This document shows positions 8,531 to 15,510 of a stretch of 64,000 bases of DNA, piece after piece; position 1 is the first letter of the stretch; each line of letters starts with the position of its first letter. The notes beneath the pieces are model-generated. The model was given only the letters and a program-made list of their open reading frames with translations, was not told the origin of the DNA and made no database searches. Position numbers and translations under genes: made by a program. Origin of the DNA: an uncultured Bacteroidota bacterium (GTDB lineage: Bacteria > Bacteroidota > Bacteroidia > Chitinophagales > Chitinophagaceae); the NCBI GenBank assembly GCA_903877645.1, contig CAIRES010000044.1, forward strand, positions 1 to 64,000. The letters are read 5' to 3'.

Positions 8531-9282
8531 TTGTGAATGAGTGGGATTTGTACCTCTTTATCTAATGAGTACATCTTTGCGTAATTGTCGGCCATGGCAG
8601 CGGCATCTTTGCCGGGTATCACTATGCTATTGACTTTCGCAAGGCTGGTAGTGAGCCAGGCTGCCACGTCTGCTTTGATGCGGACGGTATTGCGGGTATC
8701 GTGGTCAACGATCATCGCGCGGGGCAGGGCTATTGCTATATTGCGGGCGGCATTGTACGGTGGCATATAGCCTCCAATATGAAATTCAAAAGCGTGGTGC
8801 AGGGTTTTGCATACGTTGCTGTGCCCTTCCAATTTGGCCATGATGTAGCCGGTGTTCCATGCCCAATACATGCCCATAGCGGGGTCGAGGTCGCCGCCAT
8901 TAGCGCCGGAGGTGTTTTCAAAGCTATCTACCCCTGCGGTGAAGTTGAAGGTGCTGTAAGTACCTGCGGGTATTTTCACTGAGAAAGAAAGTGTGTTTTT
9001 ATCTTCGGCATCCACCAGGTGGCTGTAGCCTGCCAGCACAAAAGTAGTATCTCCCCTTAAATCAAAATCCAGATCCGTCATATAAAAGCGAAAGAGATCG
9101 ATGTAGAGCGTATCGCCGAAATTATCTACGTATGACTTATCCGATAGTTGCAGCGGCTGATCGCCGAACATAGGCTCAATGACAATAGTGATGATGCCGG
9201 AATCGCTTGCGGGCGTAGCCATGCCATACGCAGGTAGCAATAGGGTAGCCAGCAACAGGGATAGCCGCACAAAATAGTTCAT
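8527..9282 (-). CDS. mbnP: MbnP family copper-binding periplasmic protein
   Basis: 251 residues with a signal peptide ending near YGMA. It shows the MbnP pattern: a beta-rich domain with D-T-L-Y-I-D-L-F-R-F-Y (57-67), G-Y-S-H-L-V-D (85-91), G-D-L-D-P-A-M-G-M-Y-W-A-W (130-142) and a His-rich segment L-H-H-A-F-E-F-H (161-168). Family knowledge: MbnP binds copper after a Trp is converted to kynurenine by MbnH. Trp140 and Trp142 are the obvious candidate residues, and His88, His154, His162, His163 and His168 candidate ligands (inference). It lies 18 bp after the CnrX-like gene and overlaps mbnH, so the pair sits at the end of a sigma-factor operon. Confidence 0.8.
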   Translation of the reverse strand: MNYFVRLSLLLATLLLPAYGMATPASDSGIITIVIEPMFGDQPLQLSDKSYVDNFGDTLYIDLFRFYMTDLDFDLRGDTTFVLAGYSHLVDAEDKNTLSFSVKIPAGTYSTFNFTAGVDSFENTSGANGGDLDPAMGMYWAWNTGYIMAKLEGHSNVCKTLHHAFEFHIGGYMPPYNAARNIAIALPRAMIVDHDTRNTVRIKADVAAWLTTSLAKVNSIVIPGKDAAAMADNYAKMYSLDKEVQIPLIHK

Positions 9283-9300
9283 GTCACGAAATTAAGGATT

Positions 9301-9858
9301 TTACTGACCATTAGGTGACGGGCCATTTCTATCGGGAGGCGGGGCATCACCCGGTGGAGGTGGGCCATCTTCGCGAGGCGGCCTTCCTTCGCCCGGCGGC
9401 GGGCCTGGGTGCGGGCCGTTCATCCTTTTCATCACATCGGCGATGATATTGTCGAATTCTGCTTTTTGCGGCTCTGTGCATAATGCCCGTACTGCTGCAA
9501 AATGCAGGTAAGTGACCATTTCCACCTGCTTCTGGTTGTTGCCGATAAGTTGGGCTATCGAATCAGCGGCATGGGTATCGTTGGTTTTGAAATTGGCAAA
9601 TAGCAGTGTGTGGTACCGGGCAGATTCTTCCCTCAACTGCCTCATAGCTTTTTGGTGGTCGCTGACGAGTAAATCATATTTCTTCACCTGGTCCTCAGTG
9701 AATTTGAGGCTGCGGATCACATAATCGTGCGGCGTTTCGCCACGTGGCGGGCCCATATGCAGCGGCCGTAGCCATATTGTAACGATAAGGCCAATATTGC
9801 AGAGTACGAGCAGCAGAACCGCCCATTGCCATATCCGTGTGCTTTTATTCTGGTCCAT
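9301..9858 (-). CDS. CnrX/Spy-like periplasmic heavy-metal sensor protein
   Basis: 185 residues: one N-terminal membrane helix (about 11-30), then an all-helical periplasmic domain (about 40-146) and a Pro/Gly/Asp-rich tail (147-185). The helical hairpin with repeated K-F-T-E-D-Q, D-H-Q-K-A-M-R-Q-L-R-E-E and F-D-N-I-I-A-D-V-M-K-R-M is that of the CnrX/ZraP/Spy group of metal sensors and chaperones. Possible metal ligands are His34, His44, His68, Met72, His83, His96, Met114, His119 and Cys127. Only 2 bp separate it from the anti-sigma-like gene and 18 bp from mbnP, so it is translated in one unit with both. Role inferred: it senses a periplasmic metal and controls the membrane anti-sigma protein. 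A general folding chaperone is the alternative. Confidence 0.7.
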   Translation of the reverse strand: MDQNKSTRIWQWAVLLLVLCNIGLIVTIWLRPLHMGPPRGETPHDYVIRSLKFTEDQVKKYDLLVSDHQKAMRQLREESARYHTLLFANFKTNDTHAADSIAQLIGNNQKQVEMVTYLHFAAVRALCTEPQKAEFDNIIADVMKRMNGPHPGPPPGEGRPPREDGPPPPGDAPPPDRNGPSPNGQ

Positions 9859-9860
9859 GA

Positions 9861-10154
9861 TCAGTAATTATAAATAGTTTGAGATGGGATATCTGTTGCC
9901 AACGGGTTTTGGGTTGAGTTAGCTGCACTATGTTTGCCTTCGGTCGCATACAGAACGGAGCCGATATTTACCGCCAGCAGTAAGATGGCAGCAGCAGCCC
10001 ATTTTATGGGAAAAGGAATAGTCTTTTTTCCTGTGTTCGAATGGAGTTTGGCCCCGATGTCCTGCATAAAACCGGGACCGGGTTGTGCGCGTTGCACTCC
10101 CTGTGTGCTGCCCAGCACTTCATCTATCCACTGTTCTTTATGGTTATTTTCCAT
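9861..10154 (-). CDS. Small single-pass membrane protein, probable anti-sigma factor
   Basis: 97 residues from ATG 10154 (a GTG lies directly before it). A cytoplasmic N-terminus of about 50 residues begins E-Q-W-I-D-E-V-L-G-S, as in short Bacteroidota anti-sigma proteins. It is followed by K-W-A-A-A-A-I-L-L-L-A-V-N-I-G as one membrane helix and a short outer tail. Size and layout resemble CnrY, which holds the ECF factor CnrH at the membrane. The start overlaps the end of the ECF sigma gene by 11 bp. The anti-sigma function is inferred from topology and position; no conserved zinc motif is present. Confidence 0.65.
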   Translation of the reverse strand: MENNHKEQWIDEVLGSTQGVQRAQPGPGFMQDIGAKLHSNTGKKTIPFPIKWAAAAILLLAVNIGSVLYATEGKHSAANSTQNPLATDIPSQTIYNY

Positions 10155-10791
10155 CACCTATATTTTTAGACGTTACTTCATTCATTTTCCTTCGGTCATA
10201 GACATCTGCCAATTTTTTCCTCAGGTTAACTTTTGCCCTTTGTAGCAATGATTCTACTGCCTTTACAGACATATTCATAATGTCGGCTATGTCTTTTTGG
10301 GGTAATTCTTCGATGTGGGCGAGTATAAATGCAGTTTTTTGGGTGTCGGGCAGGGTTTCAATGGCCTCGAACAGGTAACGGGCGTTTTCTTTCTGTTCCA
10401 GTTTTATGCCGGGATGATCAAAGACGGGCTGATCGTACATGGGTTGCTCCTCTTTAGTGAACAGCATATTGAGGAAGCCGCTTCGTTTTTGGCGGTTTTT
10501 TGCTCGAAGGTGATCAAGACATTTATTGACAGTGATGCGGTATATCCATGTAGATATTGACGACCGCTCATTAAAGGACAGCACGGACTTGAATACCGTC
10601 ACAAATACCTCCTGCGCTATATCCTCGGCCAGGCCGTGGTCCTGCAGCATGCTGATGGCGGTATTGAATACCTTCGCCCGGTAGTCGTCTACCAGTGTTC
10701 GGAAGGCATCCTGATCGCCAGCCCTGAGCCGTGCAAGAAAGTTATTGATAGTGTATGATTTGCCTCTAATATACAGATTTGCGAACAGCAC
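10144..10791 (-). CDS. ECF-family RNA polymerase sigma factor
   Basis: Region 2 is plain (D-A-F-R-T-L-V-D-D-Y, E-D-I-A-Q-E-V-F-V-T-V-F, S-T-W-I-Y-R-I-T-V-N-K-C-L-D). Region 4 follows, with L-P-D-T-Q-K-T-A-F-I-L-A-H-I-E and the helix-turn-helix L-P-Q-K-D-I-A-D-I-M-N-M-S-V-K-A-V-E-S. The start is uncertain. The only upstream ATG (10833) lies inside the terminator hairpin of the preceding gene, and no ATG follows until region 2. GTG at 10791 is given; an ATT at 10770 would match the usual family N-terminus better. It heads an operon with an anti-sigma-like protein, a CnrX-like protein, MbnP and MbnH, so it probably drives its own operon in response to a periplasmic signal. Confidence 0.85.
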   Translation of the reverse strand: MLFANLYIRGKSYTINNFLARLRAGDQDAFRTLVDDYRAKVFNTAISMLQDHGLAEDIAQEVFVTVFKSVLSFNERSSISTWIYRITVNKCLDHLRAKNRQKRSGFLNMLFTKEEQPMYDQPVFDHPGIKLEQKENARYLFEAIETLPDTQKTAFILAHIEELPQKDIADIMNMSVKAVESLLQRAKVNLRKKLADVYDRRKMNEVTSKNIGDGK

Positions 10792-10805
10792 GAAGGGCAG
10801 AAAAT

Positions 10806-10837
10806 AAAAATGGCTGCCGGAGTGGGCAGCCATTTTT
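10806..10837 (-). terminator. Intrinsic terminator of the LolA-like gene
   Basis: A 13-bp perfect stem (AAAAATGGCTGCC, 10806-10818, with its complement at 10825-10837) and a GGAGTG loop lie 20 bp past the stop of the minus-strand gene at 10857-11630. The minus strand continues in T-rich sequence. It separates that gene from the sigma-factor operon. Confidence 0.85.
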
Positions 10838-10856
10838 TGTAGCACAGGTAAACGGA

Positions 10857-11630
10857 TTACTTGCTGATCTCTTTTTTAGGAGGTTCGGTTTCGCCAGCAG
10901 CAGGGGTGGTTGCGGGTGCTTCCGGTTTGAATATTTTTTCGTCAATAGGTTTGTTCAGTTCTACTGTTTTGAAGGTTATATCACCTTGCTCAGCGCTTAC
11001 CGTCATCGGCATTACAATACCCTCTGGTAGTTTCTGAAAGTTGCTGTAACTGGCAGCTACTTCATGGTCTTCGTCCTGCACCTTTACTTTCAGTTCGCTG
11101 CGCACCAGATAATAGGTTGACATATCAATGTAAGCAACCTGCTCATTACCGTCATTGTCTACCACTTTTATTTTATAGCATGGCACAGTGTTCATGGTAT
11201 CTTTACCTACGTATTCTACTGTTTTTAATTTAGACCTGTCAACGAGGTAGCCGCCTTTCATGTTAAGCTTATCCTGCGATGCTTTTATCTGCTCTGCGGG
11301 TATCGGAGTTACTTTGTCCATACCCGGCTGAAACGGCATATACATCCATCCTTCAGTTGGGGTAATTATGGTATAGCCATTCATGCCCATAGCGCTGATG
11401 TCCATTCTCATAGCTTTGTCGGTAAGAATAGTTTGGGTAATACCGATCTCCATACCGCCCATGTTCATGCTGCCCACCATCTTTGCAGAAGTGATGCTAT
11501 TCCATTTGGCAGTTCCGCCCACTGCGGTAATGTGTTTTGTGAGGATCTCCTCACCATTTTGGGCTTTCACTGTGCTGAAGCCCGCTACCAGTATCACAAG
11601 TGCCAGTGAGGTAAGTTTGATTATTTTCAT
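10857..11630 (-). CDS. Periplasmic LolA-like lipoprotein-sorting-type protein
   Basis: 257 residues with a signal peptide ending at VKAQ. The body has the LolA/LppX-like beta sheet pattern common in Bacteroidota: E-I-L-T-K-H-I-T-A-V-G-G, a strand rich in Met and Gly (M-N-M-G-G-M-E-I-G), G-W-M-Y-M-P-F-Q-P-G and Y-I-D-M-S-T-Y-Y-L-V-R. It ends with F-K-T-V-E-L-N-K-P-I-D-E-K-I-F and a Pro/Glu/Lys-rich tail. It may bind lipids or a lipid-modified peptide in the periplasm, but no ligand can be named from the sequence. It is monocistronic, with its own terminator. Confidence 0.65.
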   Translation of the reverse strand: MKIIKLTSLALVILVAGFSTVKAQNGEEILTKHITAVGGTAKWNSITSAKMVGSMNMGGMEIGITQTILTDKAMRMDISAMGMNGYTIITPTEGWMYMPFQPGMDKVTPIPAEQIKASQDKLNMKGGYLVDRSKLKTVEYVGKDTMNTVPCYKIKVVDNDGNEQVAYIDMSTYYLVRSELKVKVQDEDHEVAASYSNFQKLPEGIVMPMTVSAEQGDITFKTVELNKPIDEKIFKPEAPATTPAAGETEPPKKEISK

Positions 11631-11681
11631 TGTGTTTGTTTTAAATAAAAAGATGATTGCAAGGTAAATAAATAATTTGAT

Positions 11682-13583
11682 CTACGATATATATTCGCTC
11701 AGTTCCAGCCAGCGGGTTTCTTTTTCTTCCAGCAATTGAGTGATGTGCGTAAGGCGGTTGCTGATCTGCTGTATCTGGTCGTAGTTGAGCGATTGGTCCA
11801 TCATTTTTTCGGTGATAGTGGCACGTTCGGCTTCCAGGGCTGCAATGTCTTTCTCGAGCAGGTCATATTCGCGCTTGTCCTTAAAAGAGAATTTCTTTTT
11901 CTCGGGCGCGGGAGGCGCTGGCTTTTGTGCAGCTGATGCGGCTTCTATCACTGCTGCTTTCTTAGGCTCGTCCTTGTTCTTTTCTTTTGCGCGCTCTTCT
12001 ATACGGTATGCGCTATAGTTGCCCGGGTAGTCGCGTACCACACCATCGCCCTCAAACACGAACAGGTGGTCTACCAGCCTGTCCATAAAATAACGATCAT
12101 GCGATACAATAAGGATGCAGCCGCGGTAATCGCTCAAGAAGTTTTCGAGTACAGAGAGAGTAGGGAGATCCAAGTCGTTGGTAGGCTCATCGAGAATGAG
12201 GAAGTTGGGGTTGCGGAAAAGTACAGCCAGTAATTGCAGGCGTTTCTTTTCACCACCACTCAGCTTGGACACATAAGTATATTGCTGCTCAGGCGGGAAA
12301 AGGAACAGCGTAAGAAACTGTGAAGCGCTGAGTGTGCTGCCATCGGCCAACGGAAAATTCTCTGCGATGTTCTTCACAAATTCTATGAGCCTCATATCTT
12401 CTTTGATCTCGAGCCCCTGTTGTGAGAAATTGCCAAAGACAACGGTGTCGCCAATATTGATCTTACCACTGTCCTGCAGCTCCAGGCCCTGGAGCATTTG
12501 CAAGAAGGTACTTTTGCCTGCGCCGTTCTTACCTATGATACCGATGCGTTCACCCTTCTTAAATGTATAGTCAAAGCCTTTGAGGATCACCTTATCGCCA
12601 TAGCTTTTATAGACTTTCTTAAGTTCCGCTATTTTGCCACCGAGGCGCTGCATCTTCATTTGCAGCTCCACCTGGTTGTCCACTACTTTTTGCTTAGCCT
12701 TCTTTTCTATTTCATAAAAATTGTCTTCCCTGCTTCTCGACTTAGTAGTACGAGCTTTGGGCTGTTTCCGCATCCACTCCAGCTCCTTGCGGAAGAGGTT
12801 CTTTGCTTTATCTATGTTGGCAACCGTATTTTCTATACGTGCAGCTTTTTTCTCCAGGTAACTTTGGTAGTCGCCCTGGTAGGTGTATAGCTTTTCTTCG
12901 TCTATCTCCCAGATCACATCGCATACATCCTCCAGGAAGTAGCGATCATGGGTGACCATAAGCAGGGTTACTTTTTGCTGGTTGAGGTAGTTTTCCAGCC
13001 ACTCTACCATTTCCACATCGAGGTGGTTGGTGGGTTCATCCATGATAAGCAAAACATGCTTATGTTCAAAACCTATATCGATGAGTACCTGTGCCAGTGC
13101 CACACGCTTGCGCTGGCCGCCGGAGAGGGTTTTCACCTTCTGGTCCAGGTTCTGCACATTCAGCTTATTGAGTATCTGGTGTACTTTGGCTTCAAAGTCC
13201 CATGCGTTGAGCTCATCAAGCCGCGCGAGGGCATCGGTGAGGGCATCAGTATCTTTGCTGCCCTCGGCCAGTATCTTCTCGTAATTGCGCATAGCCTCGG
13301 CCACGGGATGCTTGTAATGGAAGATATTGTCCAACACAGACAGCTCTTCGGCAAACTGGGGTTCCTGCTCAAAGAGGGCCACGGTGACATCTTTATGTAC
13401 CCATACGGTGCCGTCCTCCACATTGTCTTTGCCGGCGAGTATTTTGAGTAGGGTACTTTTGCCAGTGCCATTGCGGGCAATGAGCGCAATTTTATCGCCC
13501 TCACTGATATTAAAAGTGATATTTGTAAACAGTGGTTTTATTCCGTAGGATTTACTAATCCCGGTAGCTGAAACATAATGCAT
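11682..13583 (-). CDS. ABC-F ATPase (Uup-like)
   Basis: 633 residues from ATG 13583; the frame extends four codons to a TTG. Two ABC cassettes without membrane segments are present. The first has A-R-N-G-T-G-K-S-T, L-S-G-G-Q-R-K-R and M-D-E-P-T-N-H-L-D. The second has G-K-N-G-A-G-K-S-T, L-S-G-G-E-K-K-R and L-D-E-P-T-N-D-L-D. The linker between them carries the basic R-K-Q-P-K-A-R-T-T-K-S-R-S-R stretch typical of the P-site tRNA interaction motif. After an Ala/Pro/Lys-rich hinge, a C-terminal coiled coil (about 550-633) is the Uup mark. ABC-F proteins act on ribosomes; Uup also has links to DNA metabolism. Confidence 0.9.
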   Translation of the reverse strand: MHYVSATGISKSYGIKPLFTNITFNISEGDKIALIARNGTGKSTLLKILAGKDNVEDGTVWVHKDVTVALFEQEPQFAEELSVLDNIFHYKHPVAEAMRNYEKILAEGSKDTDALTDALARLDELNAWDFEAKVHQILNKLNVQNLDQKVKTLSGGQRKRVALAQVLIDIGFEHKHVLLIMDEPTNHLDVEMVEWLENYLNQQKVTLLMVTHDRYFLEDVCDVIWEIDEEKLYTYQGDYQSYLEKKAARIENTVANIDKAKNLFRKELEWMRKQPKARTTKSRSREDNFYEIEKKAKQKVVDNQVELQMKMQRLGGKIAELKKVYKSYGDKVILKGFDYTFKKGERIGIIGKNGAGKSTFLQMLQGLELQDSGKINIGDTVVFGNFSQQGLEIKEDMRLIEFVKNIAENFPLADGSTLSASQFLTLFLFPPEQQYTYVSKLSGGEKKRLQLLAVLFRNPNFLILDEPTNDLDLPTLSVLENFLSDYRGCILIVSHDRYFMDRLVDHLFVFEGDGVVRDYPGNYSAYRIEERAKEKNKDEPKKAAVIEAASAAQKPAPPAPEKKKFSFKDKREYDLLEKDIAALEAERATITEKMMDQSLNYDQIQQISNRLTHITQLLEEKETRWLELSEYIS

Positions 13584-13642
13584 AAGAGGGTGCAAAGGTA
13601 AGAAGTAAAGATGGATGGGGATATGATATTATTATGTGTAGA

Positions 13643-13669
13643 TTGTTTGTATATTTTTTTGTAAATTTG
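13643..13669 (+). promoter_or_regulatory. Promoter of hicBA, leaderless arrangement
   Basis: TTG (13643-13645), a 16-bp spacer and TAAATTTG (13662-13669) match the Bacteroidota -33/-7 promoter. The -7 box ends only three bases before the hicB ATG at 13673, so the transcript should start at or very near the start codon. Confidence 0.55.
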
Positions 13670-13672
13670 GAT

Positions 13673-13900
13673 ATGCAACAATACACTTTTACAGCCCAGA
13701 TAGAACGGGATAATGAGGCAGGAGTATATACTGCATTTGTTCCGGCATTGCCCGGTGCGCATACGCAAGCCCAAAGTCTGGACGAATTACAAGTAAATCT
13801 CAAAGAGGTGATAGAATTGTGTATGGAAGAACTGACTGAAGACGAGTTGGCACATTTACCGGAATTCGTGGGATTGCAGCAAATAATGATCGAAAAATGA
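13673..13900 (+). CDS. hicB: HicB-family antitoxin
   Basis: 75 residues from ATG 13673. The fold is that of the HicB/UPF0150 domain: Y-T-F-T-A-Q-I-E-R-D-N-E-A-G-V-Y-T-A-F-V-P, then L-P-G-A-H-T-Q-A-Q-S-L-D-E-L-Q-V-N-L-K-E-V-I-E-L. It is a degraded RNase-H-like domain that binds and covers the HicA active site. No separate C-terminal DNA-binding domain follows, so autoregulation would need the short C-terminus. Its stop overlaps the hicA start by 4 bp. The order antitoxin-toxin is the reverse of the classic hicA-hicB order but is common for this short form. Confidence 0.85.
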   Translation: MQQYTFTAQIERDNEAGVYTAFVPALPGAHTQAQSLDELQVNLKEVIELCMEELTEDELAHLPEFVGLQQIMIEK

Positions 13901-14130
13901 GCCGGTTTCCGCTAACTGATGCCAAAACTCTTGAGCGAATATTATTACAGTTGGGCTTTTATTTTGTCCGTCAAAGAGGTAGTCACAAATTTTACCGTCA
14001 TTCAGATGGCAGATACACCACTATTCCGCATCATGGCAGTGCCGACCTTGGAAGAGCGCTGATACTAGAAATATTGAAACAAATAGACTTATCGGCTGAC
14101 GAGTATCAAACACAATTGGGGAAAAAATAA
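13897..14130 (+). CDS. hicA: HicA-family mRNA interferase toxin
   Basis: 77 residues with the double-stranded-RNA-binding-like HicA fold: L-L-Q-L-G-F-Y-F-V-R-Q-R-G-S-H-K-F-Y, then T-T-I-P-H-H-G and L-G-R-A-L-I-L-E-I-L-K-Q. His30 in R-G-S-H-K is the catalytic residue of the family. It cleaves mRNA when free of HicB. It is coupled to hicB by an ATGA overlap and ends one base before the stop of the convergent flavoprotein gene. Confidence 0.9.
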   Translation: MSRFPLTDAKTLERILLQLGFYFVRQRGSHKFYRHSDGRYTTIPHHGSADLGRALILEILKQIDLSADEYQTQLGKK

Positions 14131-14131
14131 A

Positions 14132-15358
14132 TTATTTCTTCTCTGGTGTCTTTACATGCTCGGGCCGTACGCCTATGCCGATCAGCCATGCCGGTATGCG
14201 ACTTAGTATTGGGAAAGCCTTTATGAGGCGGAAAGGCAAGGGTGGTTTTTCGTGTTTGGCGGCTAATGACCGGCGGTTCATGATACCGTTCTGTATGAAG
14301 ATCTGTACTCTTTGTATAACCCTGGTGGGAAATGTGCGCCTGTTCTGTACTTTTCGCAGAATATCAGTTGTGACGATCTTATTGCGGCTTAATGGATCGA
14401 AGAGGATATTGGCTGTAGCCACAGCATCCTGCACGGCGAGGTTAATGCCTACGCCGCCGATTGGCGACATAGCATGAGCTGCATCGCCGATGCACAGCAG
14501 TCCATCGGTATACCACGTTTCGAGATGGTCTATATCCACACTGAGCAATTTGATGTCGTCCCAGCTTTTCAGTTCTGTCATCCTGTTGGCCAGGAAAGGG
14601 GACACTTCTGACAATTCCCGGTGAAAAGCTTCGAGGCCTTTCTGCTGCATTTGTGGGTACATGCCTTTGTCAATCAGGTAGGCACATTGCCAGTATGAGT
14701 CCCTGTTGAGCAATACCATAATGCGTCCATGATCGAAGCGACCAAATGTTTGTGCCGGATCATCCGGCTGCCTTGAAACACGGAACCACAGCACATCTAT
14801 TGGCACACCGGATGGAATTACTTTCAATCCTGCTTTTTTTCGTAGTATAGAACTGCGACCATCGGTAGCTACTACTATATCACCAAACACTTGCAGCGGG
14901 CCGTCTTTGGTGTTGGCTGTGATGCCTGTTACCCTTCCCTTCTGTTTGATAATGTCGGTCACTTCTGCTTCCAGGATGAGTTTGAATGACGGGTACTTTG
15001 CCGCATGTGTTTGCAGGAATTTGAGAAAATCCCACTGCGGCATAAGGCCAAGCACTGGCTTTGCCACATTAAGGTGTGTGAAATCTGCAAGCTGTATGGA
15101 TATACCGTTAAATACAACTTCCAGGTGTTCCACTTCCTGGTGCGGCACTTTGAGAAATTCATCGAGCAGACCCAGTTCATAGATCAGTTGAAACGTGGAG
15201 GGGTGGATAGTATCTCCGCGGAAATCACGAAAAAAATCGGCATGTTTTTCCAACACGATAACCTCTATTCCTGCCCTTGCCAGTAAAAAACCCAGCATCA
15301 TACCCGCAGGACCGCCGCCTGCTATGCAGCATTGTGTTTTTAATTTTTGTTGTGCCAT
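14132..15358 (-). CDS. FAD-dependent monooxygenase-type oxidoreductase
   Basis: 408 residues from ATG 15358; the frame extends upstream only to a GTG with unconvincing sequence. Motifs of the p-hydroxybenzoate hydroxylase/UbiH group are present: C-I-A-G-G-G-P-A-G-M-M-L-G (FAD GxGxxG), D-G-R-S-S-I-L-R (the DG motif) and L-C-I-G-D-A-A-H-A-M-S-P-I-G-G-V-G-I-N (GD motif). Aromatic hydroxylation or oxidation with NAD(P)H and oxygen is the family reaction; the substrate cannot be told. It stands alone and converges with hicA. Confidence 0.85.
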   Translation of the reverse strand: MAQQKLKTQCCIAGGGPAGMMLGFLLARAGIEVIVLEKHADFFRDFRGDTIHPSTFQLIYELGLLDEFLKVPHQEVEHLEVVFNGISIQLADFTHLNVAKPVLGLMPQWDFLKFLQTHAAKYPSFKLILEAEVTDIIKQKGRVTGITANTKDGPLQVFGDIVVATDGRSSILRKKAGLKVIPSGVPIDVLWFRVSRQPDDPAQTFGRFDHGRIMVLLNRDSYWQCAYLIDKGMYPQMQQKGLEAFHRELSEVSPFLANRMTELKSWDDIKLLSVDIDHLETWYTDGLLCIGDAAHAMSPIGGVGINLAVQDAVATANILFDPLSRNKIVTTDILRKVQNRRTFPTRVIQRVQIFIQNGIMNRRSLAAKHEKPPLPFRLIKAFPILSRIPAWLIGIGVRPEHVKTPEKK

Positions 15359-15510
15359 GTGGGATCGCTGATTTACTAATAAATATCTGTAACTATTAGT
15401 ACAAAACATCATGCCTGCATTACATGTTGCTTTTGGGTATTGTATAAAAAAGACTATTTTCACGTTCAGCGTTTAACTACAGGTGCTCATAGATCAAAAT
15501 AGTGGTGCTT

